Positions 11,788 through 24,700 of a stretch of 64,000 bases of DNA are shown here, piece by piece. Each line of letters starts with the position of its first letter. Within the stretch, counting starts at the first letter, position 1. Both the position numbers and the translations under genes were made by a program. The stretch spans positions 372,001 through 436,000 of the forward strand of contig JAQJZZ010000014.1 in NCBI GenBank assembly GCA_030077755.1. Direction: 5' to 3'. The notes beneath the pieces are model-generated. The model made no database searches, had not been told where the DNA came from, and saw only the letters and a list, made by a program, of their open reading frames with translations. The stretch comes from Filosporella fistucella. Its lineage: Eukaryota > Ascomycota > Leotiomycetes > Helotiales.

Positions 11788-12925
11788 ATGTCTTTGTTCC
11801 TAAACGTCGTTGGACATCTTCCTGAATTCATTCGAAATAGAATCATGCCCGATATGCTTATTCCACCAGTCAAAAACGACCCTTCCAAAGTGCAGCTCGA
11901 GAGACTATCTCATGTCTACTTCGAGTACCCAGATCTAAAACTGTTTGAGAAATTCGCACTCGATTTCGGATTTGTGGTTGCTGAGAGAAAGGGAGACACG
12001 ATTTATTTTCGAGGATATGACGCTTCGCCATACTGTTATGTTGCCACGAAGAGCAAAAATAAGACTTCCAGATTTCTTGGAGGAGCTTTTGTAGCTCAGT
12101 CTCAAAAGGATTTTGATAAAGCAGCGAATATTGAAGGAGCGGAAATCAAAGACCTGAAAGATGCTCCCGGAGGTGGGAAAATGATAAGTTTCGCTCGTTC
12201 AGATGATACTTTCATGCATGTTGTCTATGGACAAAAGGAGAGAAAAGTTGAGGCTAAGGAACCACCTACTGCTACCACCGAGTATCTTGGGCCGATTAAT
12301 GGGGCTTTTGAGAAGCCTAGAGAAGGTTAGTATCATTCATGAATGGGTAGTCAAACATCTTGCTTACCCGGCAATAGGAAAATATCAACGTTTCCACCAT
12401 GGCCCAGCACTCATCCACAAACTCGGTCACTACGGCTATGTCTGTCGTGACTTCGACAACGAATTCGCCTTCTACACATCCAATTTCAATTTCATCCCCA
12501 CAGACGTCCTCTGGCATCCCAAATTCTCCAGCATAGATGTCATGGCATTCATGCATCTTGATCTTGGCCCCCGCTACACAGACCACCATACCTTCTTCCT
12601 ACAACGCGCACCACCAGAAGTCAAAAAGACATACTTACACCACACCAGTTTCGAGGTCGCTGACTTCGATACCCAGCTTCTGGGCCACGAGTGGTTGGCC
12701 AACAAAGGCTGGAAATGTGTGTGGGGTGTAGGAAGACATATCTTAGGCAGTCAGATCTTTGATTACTGGGAGGATATTAGTAGATTCAAGATTGAGCATT
12801 ATGTTGATGGGGATATGGTTAATGATAGTGTGCCGACGAGGAGGGAGGTCGCTGGACCGTTGAGCATTTGGGGTCCTGAGTTGCCGAAGGATTTTTTGGA
12901 GGATTTGACGCAGATCCCTTCTTAG
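11788..12925 (+). CDS. VOC-superfamily type I extradiol ring-cleavage dioxygenase
   Basis: Two exons (11788-12325, 12378-12925) with a 52-bp intron give 361 residues from ATG 11788. There are two vicinal-oxygen-chelate halves. The C-terminal half has the whole active-site set known from BphC-type enzymes: metal ligands His197 (KLGHYGY), His268 (LHHTSFEV) and Glu319 (FKIEHY), plus His250 (DHHTFF), His300 (VGRHILG) and Tyr309. The spacing between Tyr309 and Glu319 (10) matches the family as I remember it. The N-terminal half (SHVYFEYPDL) lacks that set, as usual. Predicted role: Fe(II)-dependent meta cleavage of a catechol-type diol made by the adjacent hydroxylase. The protein is longer than bacterial enzymes by an N-terminal extension. 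Confidence 0.92.
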
Positions 12926-13179
12926 GCTTTTGTGAGATTATCAGGCGTTTTGGATTGTTGGTATGGGTTGACCATGCATGCTGTTCGAGTGTGAGGTGTG
13001 TACAATTTCAAGCTACCAAGACGGAAGGTATCTATAGTATTAATTACCTTTCGGAAATTCGTGCAAGTTCGAGAGCCTCATCAAGAAACATGTGTTGTAC
13101 ACCGCCCGATTCTGCCGGCCAAATGTAGTAAAATTTTAGGCCAATTTGTTGCCAAGGCTCGCAGGACCAAAATCTACCA

Positions 13180-15681
13180 TCTGCCAAAATTTGGTGTTGG
13201 GTTTAGACCTGCATTTGCTTCTCTTACATCACAGTTGCTCCTAGAGCATGGTGCTTTAGATGACGTCGCAGACGAAGAGGGAAGGACTGCCTGGCATCTC
13301 GCTGCCGGGGTGGGTAACATCCCAGGCTTACAGACTTTGCTGGCATTTAACGCTGGGAGCAAAAGGTGACTCTACTTCCCGATAAAACTGGTTTTATTCC
13401 ATTGTTCTTTGCCGCGGAGGAAATGCAAGAGGAGGCATGTGAGCGGCTCATAGCCAATATCAATGAAATGTCACTTTCACTACCAATGTGCCCAGATGGA
13501 CTCGGACGTGTGCAATATGCCGTCTCTGTGAATGCTCTTCAGCTTTTAAACTTTTTCAAGGAAAAGGGAGGTGGTCTCAATCAAAAGACAAATGATGGCA
13601 GAAATGGACTTCATTTCATTCCAGAAGGTGTTGATATGTCCATCATAGATCTTCTTCTCGAAGCTGGTCTACGCTTAACTACAGTTGCAGACGATGGGTC
13701 GACCCCACTTCATAACCTGATGCAGAATGGAATTTATCTTGAGCAAAATGTTCTGGATATTTTGGCGACTCACGAAGCGACCCAAATGCAAAATAAAGAT
13801 AGTTATACCGCCATTCACTGTAAAATTTCTGACCCAAAGCTTGAAAATTTGGCAGATCACCCCGATCGCCAACGCTCTTTCAAGATCTTGATTCAAAAGA
13901 GCGCCAATGTTCATGCCAGAACCTCAAATGACCAGTCTTGTCTTCAATTACTATTCAAATTTCGCCCAGAAGGGCAATTCACGGAAATGATCGTTGAGTT
14001 TTTCACCTGCATCGTCAAAACCATTACTAGCCTAGAGATTCTCAACGAATGTCTACCTTATAAGAATAAGCGTTCATTTCAGCCGATTTCTTGGGCTATA
14101 GCGTTAAAAAAGAACACTTGGGCAAAGCTGCCATTTACGAAAGGAGCTGACGTCGACTTGCAAAGCTCAAAAAGTCAATATGTGGAGAGCGCGTGGTCTG
14201 CTTTGGAATATGCTGCCTACTACGCTCTTTGCTTGGAAAGGATCTTGAGGCTGGAAGTCCCTCGTTTCAAAGTTCGGTCAATCCGATTCACGTTGCGGTA
14301 GTAGCAAACAATTCCACTGGGCTCAAAATATTGCTGGGACATGCCGAAGCCCAAAATTGGGCTCAGAGAATCAAGCCTGGAGACAAAACTTTACGCTCAG
14401 TACGCGATCACAACAATGATGCACAGTATCTTACCCATGGCAAATGGTGTGGATATCCCACTCGCCAGAAAAAGATCTCTTTGCAATGTCACTATTGGCA
14501 GTACGGGCCTGGGATGGGACTGGCGGGTTGGCAATTTTACATTTGATCAGCTTCGCGGAAGGAGTGCCATGCAGATAGCCACAATGGTCAACTCTTTGGC
14601 GCCGACCAGTATCTTAATCGACTATGGAGGCTCTCCGACATCGCTGATTTCCCATGCGCAGCACCCTCATTTACTGCGGCTTCTAGATGATACTCTCAGT
14701 TAGTAGACTTGTTCAAGCAAGCTGGATCGAACACCAACGTAAGGACTTTTGGGGGAACGGAGACGATGGCTGCTCTCTCTGCCGGTGTCTACCCACCAGA
14801 TAACGATTGGATGAATAGTAAAAGCCAGCCTGATCGGAACCAAGTAGGCTCTTCAATGTTACAACACGCTGCGGAAGGGAATTCTCGAATGCTCTCATCA
14901 ATGCTAAGTATTGCCTACGATCCTTACCTGTAAAACAACATTGGATACGCCGCAATTGAAGTAGCTAACATGGCATTCTCTCGATCGCCACATCACCTGT
15001 CGTTATGATTGAACTGGAATTTACAGTTCGAACGAAGCATAGTATTTCTTGGCAGCTTGTACTCTGCCCTGTTGGCTCTTTGAGGTCATCTTCAGTTGAT
15101 AGAAGACTGGCGCCAGTGTGTCTTAAAACGATTGTTGAGACGTCTACTAGCTGAACGAGCTCTACGAGACCTGAATAGCATTCCCACGCGCCCCGTACGA
15201 GACTCTCTGATATGTCAAGCAGCTCGATACTGTGACCCCAGGATGCTCGAACTTCTGGTTCGAGCAGGAGCGAACCCCGAATTCGAAGGTGTCCCAGAAT
15301 CTACTCCACTTCTGACGGCCTGGCACGAAGGAAGGCTATCATCAGTCATTCACCTGGTCCGGATGGGTGCCAGAGTTCTCAGTAGCAAGCACGGGAGAGC
15401 ATACCATGCTACCAAAGCCGCTGCGCTGTTTTCCAATTATCATTCCATGGTTGCTAGTCGAGCGATACACGGATCAGACTAAAATCTGCTGGGCACTTGC
15501 GGAAAGCATTGAACGCGAGGTTGTTTCGTGGTCCGGACTTGTTACTGTTGAGTTCAAGACAGCTGGATTCTATTCTCCAACCTTTGGCAGGTCTTCAATT
15601 CAGAAAGCACGGGATTTGGCCGAGTTAAAGCGAGACCTGCAAGGAGAGGTCGTGCATGTCAAAACTCTCATCCGGGAATAG
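13180..15681 (+). pseudogene. Decayed ankyrin-repeat protein gene
   Basis: Ankyrin-like segments lie one after another on the plus strand but in shifting frames: 13180-13369, 13366-14301, about 14193-14546, about 14341-14703, 14709-14933, 15096-15482 and about 15367-15681. Recognisable repeat cores include GRTAWHLAAGVGN, DGSTPLHNLMQNG, GRSAMQIATMVNS and CDPRMLELLVRAGANPEFEG. At least five frame changes or stops interrupt it. No clean GT-AG introns repair these breaks as far as I can see, so I call it a pseudogene; an intact gene with many unusual introns is the alternative. Fungal ankyrin proteins of this kind are fast-evolving and often sit in accessory regions. No NACHT or other effector domain is visible. 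Confidence 0.7.
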
Positions 15682-17500
15682 GAGGACGACCTCAGCGCAA
15701 GCCATGGCTGACGCTAATAAGCTATATCTATGTGGATATAATTAGCGGATTTAGAATTCTCATACTAATAAGGGAGGAGCAGAGAGATGAATCGGGGGGG
15801 GGGAGTCATGAAGGAGGATTAAAGGTTTGATTATGGTCTCATAAATCGATTTTCATTTTCATTTGCACATTTTCACTTGATTTCGTACCTCACATTGTGG
15901 TCTAAATTATTATGTATATAACCACTCTTTCAGATTATACATCAGGTTGTTTCTCCGCCCCCTCCAAGAGCCCTTTGTAAAGTCACACTTTGTATACTAT
16001 ACTTAAAGAATCTAGCCACATCATCGTGCACCTTTGCAGGACTTGTAGGCTCCCAATTTGTCGCAACAGGCCCTTCGGAGTAGTTAATAGGAGCGAAAGA
16101 ATATTATTTCACTAGTAAATCCATCAAGTATTTGGAAGCACTTCTCTAAGAAAGCCTGCAATTTTGGACTACGCCTTCAACAGCCCCCTATCCTAAATTC
16201 TTGGCAACAAGTCTCCACACACTTGCGATAGAGACGAGCTGTGGTCGACACCGACTCCACTCTCGGAGTCTCGGAACTGAAGCAAGAGCGTGAGGCTTGA
16301 GCCTCCAGCTAATCTATCTATTTTCGCTCCAGGCAATTCAAAGCGTAACTTAGAGCAGCAGAATAGTGGACATGAAAATCCCTTCCCTTCCCGTGAATAA
16401 GTGCCAGTTAGTCGGAAATAGGCCCGTATATGCAGGACATGCGGAAGATTTTCACGGCTTGATGAAGGAGAGGAAAGCTTGAATAATACGCTTCCAATGA
16501 GACGGTTAGTCCGAATGTTATAATAAGAAGAGCAGTGAAATTGAAGGGAGGGGATCCATGCTATGCACTGTGACGATGGATAGATGCAGAGGATAATTGA
16601 ATGTACGGAGAGCTAGGATAGTCGGAGAGGGGTCTTGTCACTTGCGGCTGACTTTCCGGCTCATGATAGCCAAATCATTCGGGACGGGGCAGATACCGAA
16701 GAATTCAGATTCTAGAATTTTGGTACGACAGATATCCATAAATGTTGAAGTCTGGTTCAGGGTGTTGTAGACCCCTTTCCGCAAAATGAGGGTTCAGGAA
16801 TTTTCCTAGGTTGAAGAATCCAAGGGCCGACTCGACGAAACTATCGTGTAGAGATATTAGCTTGATCCCAATCCGGTCAGGGAAAGGTTACTCGAGACTA
16901 TTCAGACCTCCGAAGCTTGACTTGTCACGTTGCTTCAGCTCTAAAATCCGGTCTGGATCGGTCTGAGCCGAATGTGACAGTGTAGTGTCCGGACTATTAG
17001 AACGCGGACCGAAGCCATAAAGGCTTAAAAATAAGCTTGCCATTTGAGGTTGATGAAGTCGGCAACAAATAATCAAAGCACAACTTGAAACGAGACATTT
17101 CAACGCCGTGCCGCTGTTGATTGTTTTTGTCTTGACGCTTTCTGTAGGTGGCGTTGAAGAGATTCAGCTCGTGGGCTCGTATCCGGCAAGCAAATTTGAT
17201 TGTAAACGAGGGTGCACGAGAACGTGCCTGCACACCGCATGCACGCCTGACATAAAAGATAGCTGCAGTGTCATTGATGTTGGATGGATATGCTGCAGGT
17301 GGTGAGAATCACAAAGTCTGCGGGGTTGTTGAGGTGGCTGGCGTGAAGAGCATCTTTGGATGAAGCTGCATAGGAGGTAGGATAATTATGCCGTGGAACG
17401 TACGAGTTTGTACGCCTTCAGGAGAAGTATTGGTGCTGCACACTTGAATGGCTTCATGGACTGGAATCTGGGGAGGTTGATCTCCCGTTCGAGGGCCTAG
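15682..17500. other. Long intergenic region, no gene
   Basis: This stretch contains a homopolymer run (CGGGGGGGGGGAG near 15796) and unrelated short frames. A 65-codon Cys-rich frame at about 17108-17305 has no ATG. I see no repeats or RNA gene here. Confidence 0.5.
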
Positions 17501-17800
17501 TTATCGATGGATTCCATAGATGGAATTGAACGGTTCGAATTGCCACTGAGAGGGCATTCTCCTCTCTTGTCTTGTGGTTGTAGGCTTCTCAATCTCCCTC
17601 ATAAAGTCCTCAATTTGAGGGCGGCTTTGAGGTTTTCTCCGTCGAAGAAGTATTTCCCCCTCAGATGCTGCAACCACTCGGAATATGAATATGCAGCCAC
17701 TTGCCTCTGTTGATGTATTTTTGTCAATAGTCTGACCGCATAAGCAGAGTTTAAGTGCAGCAGAAGCAAAGATAACCAGCGTGATGATTTGGTCAAGCAT
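17501..17800 (-). CDS. Possible small secreted protein (weak)
   Basis: An ATG-initiated 99-codon frame begins with a hydrophobic stretch that looks like a signal peptide (LDQIITLVIFASAALKLCLCG) and continues as a basic, hydrophilic domain (LLRRRKPQSRP, TTTRQERRMPSQW). It lies in a 3.2-kb region without other genes. I recognise no family and it may be a chance frame. Only the signal-like start makes it worth listing. Confidence 0.2.
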   Translation of the reverse strand: MLDQIITLVIFASAALKLCLCGQTIDKNTSTEASGCIFIFRVVAASEGEILLRRRKPQSRPQIEDFMREIEKPTTTRQERRMPSQWQFEPFNSIYGIHR

Positions 17801-18913
17801 CTGAGCTTTCACACTAGAATCTCAATCGTACCCTGTTCCTGCATCTGTCCCGCTACTTCCCTCCTAAACGGGTACAGGCTTGACAGGGCATTCCCAAAGC
17901 AGATTTCAGCGGCTTTAGCGACCAACGGCCAATTTAACTTAATCGCCACAGGGGGATTACAGGCGTTATGGTCCAATCGAATACGCTGGAGCCAGCTGCT
18001 GGCCTTCATCATGGACATCAGTCACCAGTGACTTGCTCCGAATTGTAACCTGATATCGTATTCCCATGTTGCTCCTGGAAACTATTCCCATGTCTAGCCG
18101 CACAACAGAGGCTTCTACGGTAAGTATTAGCCTGACTATCTTGAAGAAGCTTGAACTTGACTTACCGAACGTGTACAGCATTCGTACTCTGGACGAACTC
18201 AGTAGACGCTACACAAACCCTTAGCCTTCTTCGCCTCGGAACTATTCTGCCCTTCTGACGCTTCATCTGGGAGCAAGCTGCATCATCACTTGTAATTATT
18301 CTCCGATGGAGTACAAGCATTTCAAGAGGCATTCAGCACTTGGCATTAACATGGAGGACAAGAAGACATCGCAGGATCAGTATCCAATATTGACTGGCAG
18401 GACCAAATCCCAGGCTTCGGGCTACGCGACCTGACAGAGGGACACAACCACAACACCACCACCTCTTCCACCATCCCGTATCTGATGTTCCCCAGCTCAG
18501 CCAGCTTGGGCCCTTGCTGATTGCTGTCAAAAGTCCGAAGTTCCTCCCCGCTCATTGGCTTTGACCTCCGTCTTTCCCTTAAACATCTTTGATGTGAACG
18601 CCACGCGAGAACTGTACCTGGCTATTTCTGACCCTGGAATAGCGGCATGGGTTGAAGCAGGGCTTTTACTATGAGTGCAAGTGCATCCACCTTCCACAAG
18701 CTCTCATCGGGGCGATCGGACTGAGCAGCCTCGTCCAAAACCATCCGGGTAGCAACAATCGATGGGTAGAGTACTACGTGGGCGTTTTCTATAATATCCT
18801 CACTTCCCCCTCTCACTGTGTTGCCAGACTGGTCATCAGTTTTCATACTGCTCTTCCTCTCCCATATATTTCTTTTACCAGGTCTCTGTATACGTCGGGA
18901 CTCGACTTTCAAA
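17801..18913. other. Intergenic, promoter side of the WSC gene
   Basis: About 1.1 kb with no supported gene. The last 100 bases before ATG 18914 are pyrimidine-rich (CTCTTCCTCTCCCATATATTTC), as in many fungal 5' leaders. Confidence 0.5.
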
Positions 18914-20759
18914 ATGTTGAGCTTCAAGACTCTTACTGTTGCTTCGGCAGCACTCACACTCGTTTCTGGTGCCAATGCTGGAATGTACCCGATTCATAAA
19001 CGTAATCAGGAACCATCTCAGCCATCATGTACCGACTTCACTCCTTTCGTCTATGCTGGGTGTTTTGCCGAATTGGCCAGCCCAGCTCCTCTCACTCTTC
19101 TGTATACTGGACCTCGGGATGAGAACATGACTGTCGAGAGATGTGTTGCCTTTTGTAAAGGTAAACATCCCAGCCCTATCATTTGATCAGTATTGACATG
19201 AAACAGGAAACGACTACCAATATGCCGGTCTGGAGTATTACAGCGAATGCTTCTGTGGTGCTACCGTCAACGGCCCTCAGGTTGCTGAATCAGAATGTGA
19301 TGCTCCATGCACGGGAGATAGCTCTGAGCTTTGCGGTTCCAACATGCGGCTCAATATTTATCAGGACCCAACCTTCCCAAAAGTGGACAACAGTACCATC
19401 ACTGATTACGAAGCTTTGGGATGTTACTCTGAAGGAACCAACGGCCGATCTCTCGCATGGAGACAGGAGCAAATTCCTTCTGACAGCATGACTATTGAGA
19501 CTTGTCTGTTCGCCTGCAAGAACGCAGGATTTTCTTTTGCTGGTTTGGAGTATGCTCAAGAATGCTACTGTGGTGTTGTATTGGGTAATGGAACTGCACC
19601 TGTTGATGCCAGCCAGTGTGATATGCCTTGCACAGGAGACTCAACGGAGACCTGTGGTGGCCGTGGAACATTGAATCTCTTCGTCGCTAAGGATCTGGAG
19701 TCTAGTCAACCTTGTGAAGGCGGATCATCTTCTTCCAGCTCTTCATATGTTGTTACCAGCACAACAGTCTCAAGCTCCAGCTCAAGCAGCACTTCATCAT
19801 ACGTCAGCACTACCAGCTCTTACAGCAGCACTACAAGCACATCAGCCAGCTCTAGCACTTCCTCTAGCGTCTCCTCCACAAAATCATCTACCTCTTCAAC
19901 TTCCTCCAAACCATCATCTACATCCACATCAACCACCAAAACGGCGTCTCTCTGCACCTCCACAACCACTATCTCTCCAACCCCAACATGCGAATACAAA
20001 TGCGGTTCTTGGTGCTCCACTCCTCTCCCGCCCTTCAGCGATTCCAATTCCTGCTGGTCCGCTTTCTCCTCCTGCACCGTCCAGATAGCCTCCTGTTTCC
20101 TCCACGCCGGTTTCCCAGAGAGTATGGACTGTTTCAAATTCTCCAGCTGGTGCCAATCCGTGTCAACCTACTGCCAATCCTACTGCCCAGGCGGAAACTG
20201 CAACAAGAGCGGCTGCAAATCCAAATATCCTCCTCAAAACCCACCTTCCCTCCCTAGTCCTACAATCTCCACAAGCGTATACACTTGTTCCGCCTCTTCA
20301 ACACCAAAACCTAGCTCTAGCACCTCAAAACCATCATCTACATCTTGCGTGCCAGTCCCAACACAATCAAACATCTGCAAACAACCCCACAACCCCGGCG
20401 CAGGTTACAGCTCCACCTCCCCCGTCGGCGCCATCCCTCTCCCTTGCCTAACTTGCAACAACGTCTACTCTTCCTACACATCAGGCTACCCATTCAAACT
20501 CTACACCTTCGCAGACACCAACAAATGTCCCTCCTATCCACGCAACAACCCTTATCAAGGCTGCAAAGACGCGTGTGATAACCAGTATAACAGTTGTTTG
20601 AACACTTATGCTCAAGGATGCAGGAATAATAAGAGAGGGGATACGTATTCGAGTGCGAGTCAGAAGTGCCAGAATCAGTGGAAGGATTGTTATAGTGCTA
20701 ATAGTGGGGTTAATCCTGCTGGGAGGTGTGGAAGTTGGAATTCGGGGTGGAGTAAATAA
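18914..20759 (+). CDS. Secreted protein with two WSC domains and a Cys-rich C-terminus
   Basis: Two exons (18914-19160, 19207-20759) with a 46-bp intron encode 599 residues. There is a signal peptide (MLSFKTLTVASAALTLVSGANA). WSC domain 1 lies at about residues 45-140 (YAGCF, ECFCG, CDAPCTGDSSELCGS) and domain 2 at about 147-238 (LGCYSEG, ECYCG, CDMPCTGDSTETCGG). A Ser/Thr-rich linker (about 245-335) should be heavily O-glycosylated. The remaining part, about 340-599, has many cysteines (CEYKCGSWCSTP, CPGGNCNKSGC, YQGCKDACDNQYNSC), interrupted by a second Ser-rich spacer, and matches no domain I know. WSC domains bind glycans in wall sensors and secreted enzymes. No transmembrane segment or GPI signal is seen, so this is probably a free wall-binding protein. 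Confidence 0.88.
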
Positions 20760-21733
20760 GTTTTTATTTAGGGTGGAAGGAATGGGAGTTGGGGATAAAG
20801 GGATTAGGTATGGGGTTGGAAGGAAGGAAAGAAGGAAGGGAGTGGTAAATTACAATCATGTTAGTTTATAATGTTTTATTTTAGTACTTATTCTTTGTGG
20901 TCCTCAGGGGAAGGAAGAAATCAGGTGTGTAGTTCAGCCAAGTAGAGAAGTAAAAATGAAACGGATTTTAAGTCATCTCATCCTCACTACATGTTTTACA
21001 TCGTATATATGTAAATATTGCGTGCGAGATGTGAGTGAAGGTCTCTTGTCATATACGATTCAATCACTATGTACTTTATAAATTAGATTCATCATATTAT
21101 CCAAGAGCCAATTGTGAGATTGGTCCGATAGGAGGTATTTGCTCGAGAGAAGTGTATCAGTAGCAAGGCTGTTTGTAGATCCATCTGGTACGCTAGGATA
21201 TGGTGAACGGTGAGGATGTAGATAATAGTTAGATCGTAGATGTGGGGAGGTAAGGAATATAGGATACCAACACGACATTCTCTTACAGGTGTAATAATTA
21301 ATACTCGACACTAGCGTGCCGAATTATAGTAACAGATTGGTAGTGAGGCCTTAGGTGCAGGCAATTCACGGAGATGAAATAGTCATACATGTGAGTACTT
21401 GTTGATATCAAATCGCACATAATCACATCATCATAAGAAGACACAATACAAAACGTCTATTTCCTCATTGGTAGGCATTCAGAACCAGCTCACAGCCACA
21501 AGTAGATAATGCCAGAATAGAGAAAAACGCTTCTGTTTGATTTCGGCCGAAACGATTCTAAGACTGCGATAGCCTGAGATTCAGCACATCCATAAAACGC
21601 CGTTATTTAATTACAATTGTGCATGTAAATCCCAAATCGGAGAACGATTTCATCTCATCCAGCACCCAGTTTTCTACCACCTCCAGATTCCCGCTCCACA
21701 AACAATGCCAATCATATCTCAATGCTGACGCGC
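20760..21733. other. Convergent intergenic region
   Basis: 974 bp between the stop codons of the WSC gene and eIF3a. The first 100 bp after the WSC stop are A/G-rich (GGAAGGAAGGAAAGAAGGAAGG near 20818-20839). Both 3' UTRs should be here. No gene seen. Confidence 0.6.
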
Positions 21734-24700
21734 TCAAGACTTGTTTCGCAAGTGTGGAGGCACGAACTTCCCGGCTGCACCGCTGGGTCTTAGAGAATCC
21801 CCGGAAGGAGCTGCTGGGGCGGGCGAAGCAGTACGTTCCTCTTCACCTCTGCCTGATCGACCACGAGATAATGGTGCTCCACCAGCACCAGATGGAACTC
21901 GTGGTGGAGGTGCAGAATCAGCGCCACCTGCTGCCTTAGCAGCTTCACGATCACGCCATGAAGGCTTGCCTCCGGCGAGAGCGATACGGGGAGGTCCAGT
22001 TGGAGCAGGACGATCATTTGAGTCGCTGCGTTCCATAGGGGCAGCTCGACCCATTGGTGAAGCGCGGGCCATTGGTGATTCTGTGCGAGTAGATGGTACA
22101 TCCTTGCCTTCGGCACGAAGCTTCTCCTTTTCACGCCAGCCGAGCTTGGCACCTGCTAATGGCAATGGTGGGCGAACAGCACCTGAGTTGGATGATGTAC
22201 GTTCCATTGATGGAGGTGGGCCACGTGGAGCAAGCTTGGCATCCGCTCGTCGCTTTTCGGCTTCCTCTGCTCTGCGAGCTTGAAGAGCTGCCATTTCCAA
22301 AGCCTCTTGACGTTCCTTTTCGCGGATAGCCTTCAACTCTGCAAATTCTGCCTTCTTCTTCTCATCACGAGCTGCCTTCTCCTCGGCCTCCTTGGCAGCA
22401 CGCTCTTCCTCCTCGCGCAACAGACGTTCACGCTCTTCACGCTCCTTCTTCTCGCGAGCTTTTCGCTCTCTGAACTCCTTCTTGCGTGCTGCGATTTGCT
22501 TTTCCATTTCTCTCTCGGCATCACGGCGACGCTTCTCAAACTCATCATGTCTTCGCTCAACAATTGTTTCTCTGTAACTCTCATACGCGGAGACCAATCT
22601 GCTCAGTCTGTGTTTCAGGGCAACATTCTCTGCGTGCTTGGCTTCAGCATCCTTCAATGTCTGAGCCTTGGTCTTCTCGTAAGCTGCCAAATCCTTCTCG
22701 CGCTGTTGAGCATAGTCTTCAGGAAGCTTCTTGGCTTCCTCCTTTCTGAAAGCTCTCTCGAGATGGTCAATACGCTTGCCGGTTGTCTTGAGTTTGTTGT
22801 TCATTTGTGACTTTTCTTTCTCTAACTGAGCCAGCTTCATCAGACGGATAGCATTGGAATCGAGATTGTCAACATTGATGTCCAAGGTGTCAGAGCCCAG
22901 GTTGAGATCAGCGATCTGCTTTTCAAGCTCCTTTCTCTTGACTCGGTCCAGCTCAGCCTTGAGACGTTTCTCTTCACGGTCCTTTTGTTCTTGGGCAAGA
23001 CGTTTATCTTCGGCTTCCTGGAGTTGGGCAGCTCTAATCCGCTTCTTGGTTGCCTCTTCCTTCTCCTTCTTTGCCTGGAGGTCAGAAGCTTGATCTTTGC
23101 GTGCCTGGATGATTTCTTTTCTAGCCAAGGTATCACGGTGCTCCTGTTCAGCACCAGCCTTTGCTCTGGCATATGCTGCTTCACGAGCCTTGATTCTGGC
23201 CTCATTGTATGATGGATCAATGTATTGGCAGGTAACGAAGAGAGATCTGGCGAGGCGAGTAAGTTGAGTTCGAACAATTTCCGATGGTGTGTTTTGCAGT
23301 CTTTGAACAGAGGACTCGTTCTCTGCTGAACCAGCACCAGAGCCAGCATGAACAGCTTTTGTCGAAGAGAAAACGTCAGTATCAAAGCTGAGAACGCCAG
23401 TAGCATGGTCCATGCGGATAGCGAGATCACCCTTCTTGTTACCGTTCATGATGAATTTCTCAATAGTATCCCTGGTAACCTGGAATGGTTCTGGGAACTT
23501 TGCGAGATTCTCAACGAATTCCAAGTCAACAGTCTCGTACACTTGAGAAAGCTGTTGGAAGAGTCTTGTGAGAATGACTTGTTGGAGAGGTAAGACATAT
23601 TTCTCCATCTCGGCATCAGCACCGATCTTGGACAAAATTGGAGAAATCTTTTGGCAGATAGACAACGGGTGAAACTCAACCTCGAGGATTTGATAGAGTT
23701 CACGAATCTCAGGTCGGGCACGCTTCAAGAGACCCTTGCTCATGGCATCCTTGAAAAGGACTGCACGAGTGGGAGCCTGTGCCATACCAAGAAGGTGGGT
23801 GAGACGTGAGTTTTTGTTCTTCTTAGCCTCATCGATATCTACCAAAGCACCTCGAGATCTAGATGTGCTGATAACTGGAATGGCAAGAGCTGACAATAGG
23901 ACGAATGATGCAGCCTTGGAGAGATCCGCCTCAGAGGTTGCTGGATTGTCTGATTTCTTGCTTTGGCCGGATGCAACCATGGATGCGGATTGACGGAGGA
24001 GGTTGTAAAGTCTGGACATCGCTGCAGCATGGAACAGGTAGTTGCCGCCAACCAAGAAAATTCTGGTCAACTTCTCGTAGTAGTTGGCCATCATGATATT
24101 CTTTGGTGGTCGCTTGCTGAGGTTGAGCAAGGTATGGATATCCTCAACACTTCTGAAAGCTTCTTGCCACAATTCCAACTCGACTGCTACATTCAATTGT
24201 TGGAAACGGGTCTCGAGATGGCGCTGAAGTGTATCGGGATCGTTCAAATTGATGGCATGCATCTGAGCCGAGTACTTGGCAGCAGTCTGGACATGATTTC
24301 TGAGAAGCTCGCAAAGTCTGCGGAATTCGGTCTTTCGAGTATATTTCTGGCAGAACTCAAATGCTTGCATAGCAGTGCTCTGATACATGATCTCCAATCT
24401 AGCATTGTTTCGGAGGATATCGAGAACAGTTCGGTATGTCTCCCACAAGAATTTGAGCCATGGTGTAACGATTGCTCGATCTGTACGATCTCGAGATTGT
24501 TCGCCGGATACGGTGGAAAGGAGGATCGATTCTGGGGTTTCGGATGCTTCGAGATCATCCACACTCGCAGTGGCTGCGGTGGTTTCGAGAGTTGATTGCA
24601 CCTCATCTGCCTTGGCTTGCGCAGTCTTGACCTTCTCCTCTGCTAATTCAATGAATTTTTTCAGGACCAACTGAGACAAATGTTAGAACTCCACGTCACG

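Noticed and set aside
17108..17305. 65-codon Cys-rich frame with a hydrophobic start, looking like a small secreted effector
   Set aside because: It has no ATG; the frame upstream reaches a stop at 17054 without a start or a clear acceptor.
21741..22283. Long plus-strand frames inside eIF3a
   Set aside because: They are antisense images of the Arg/Glu-rich and Gly/Pro-rich coding sequence of eIF3a.
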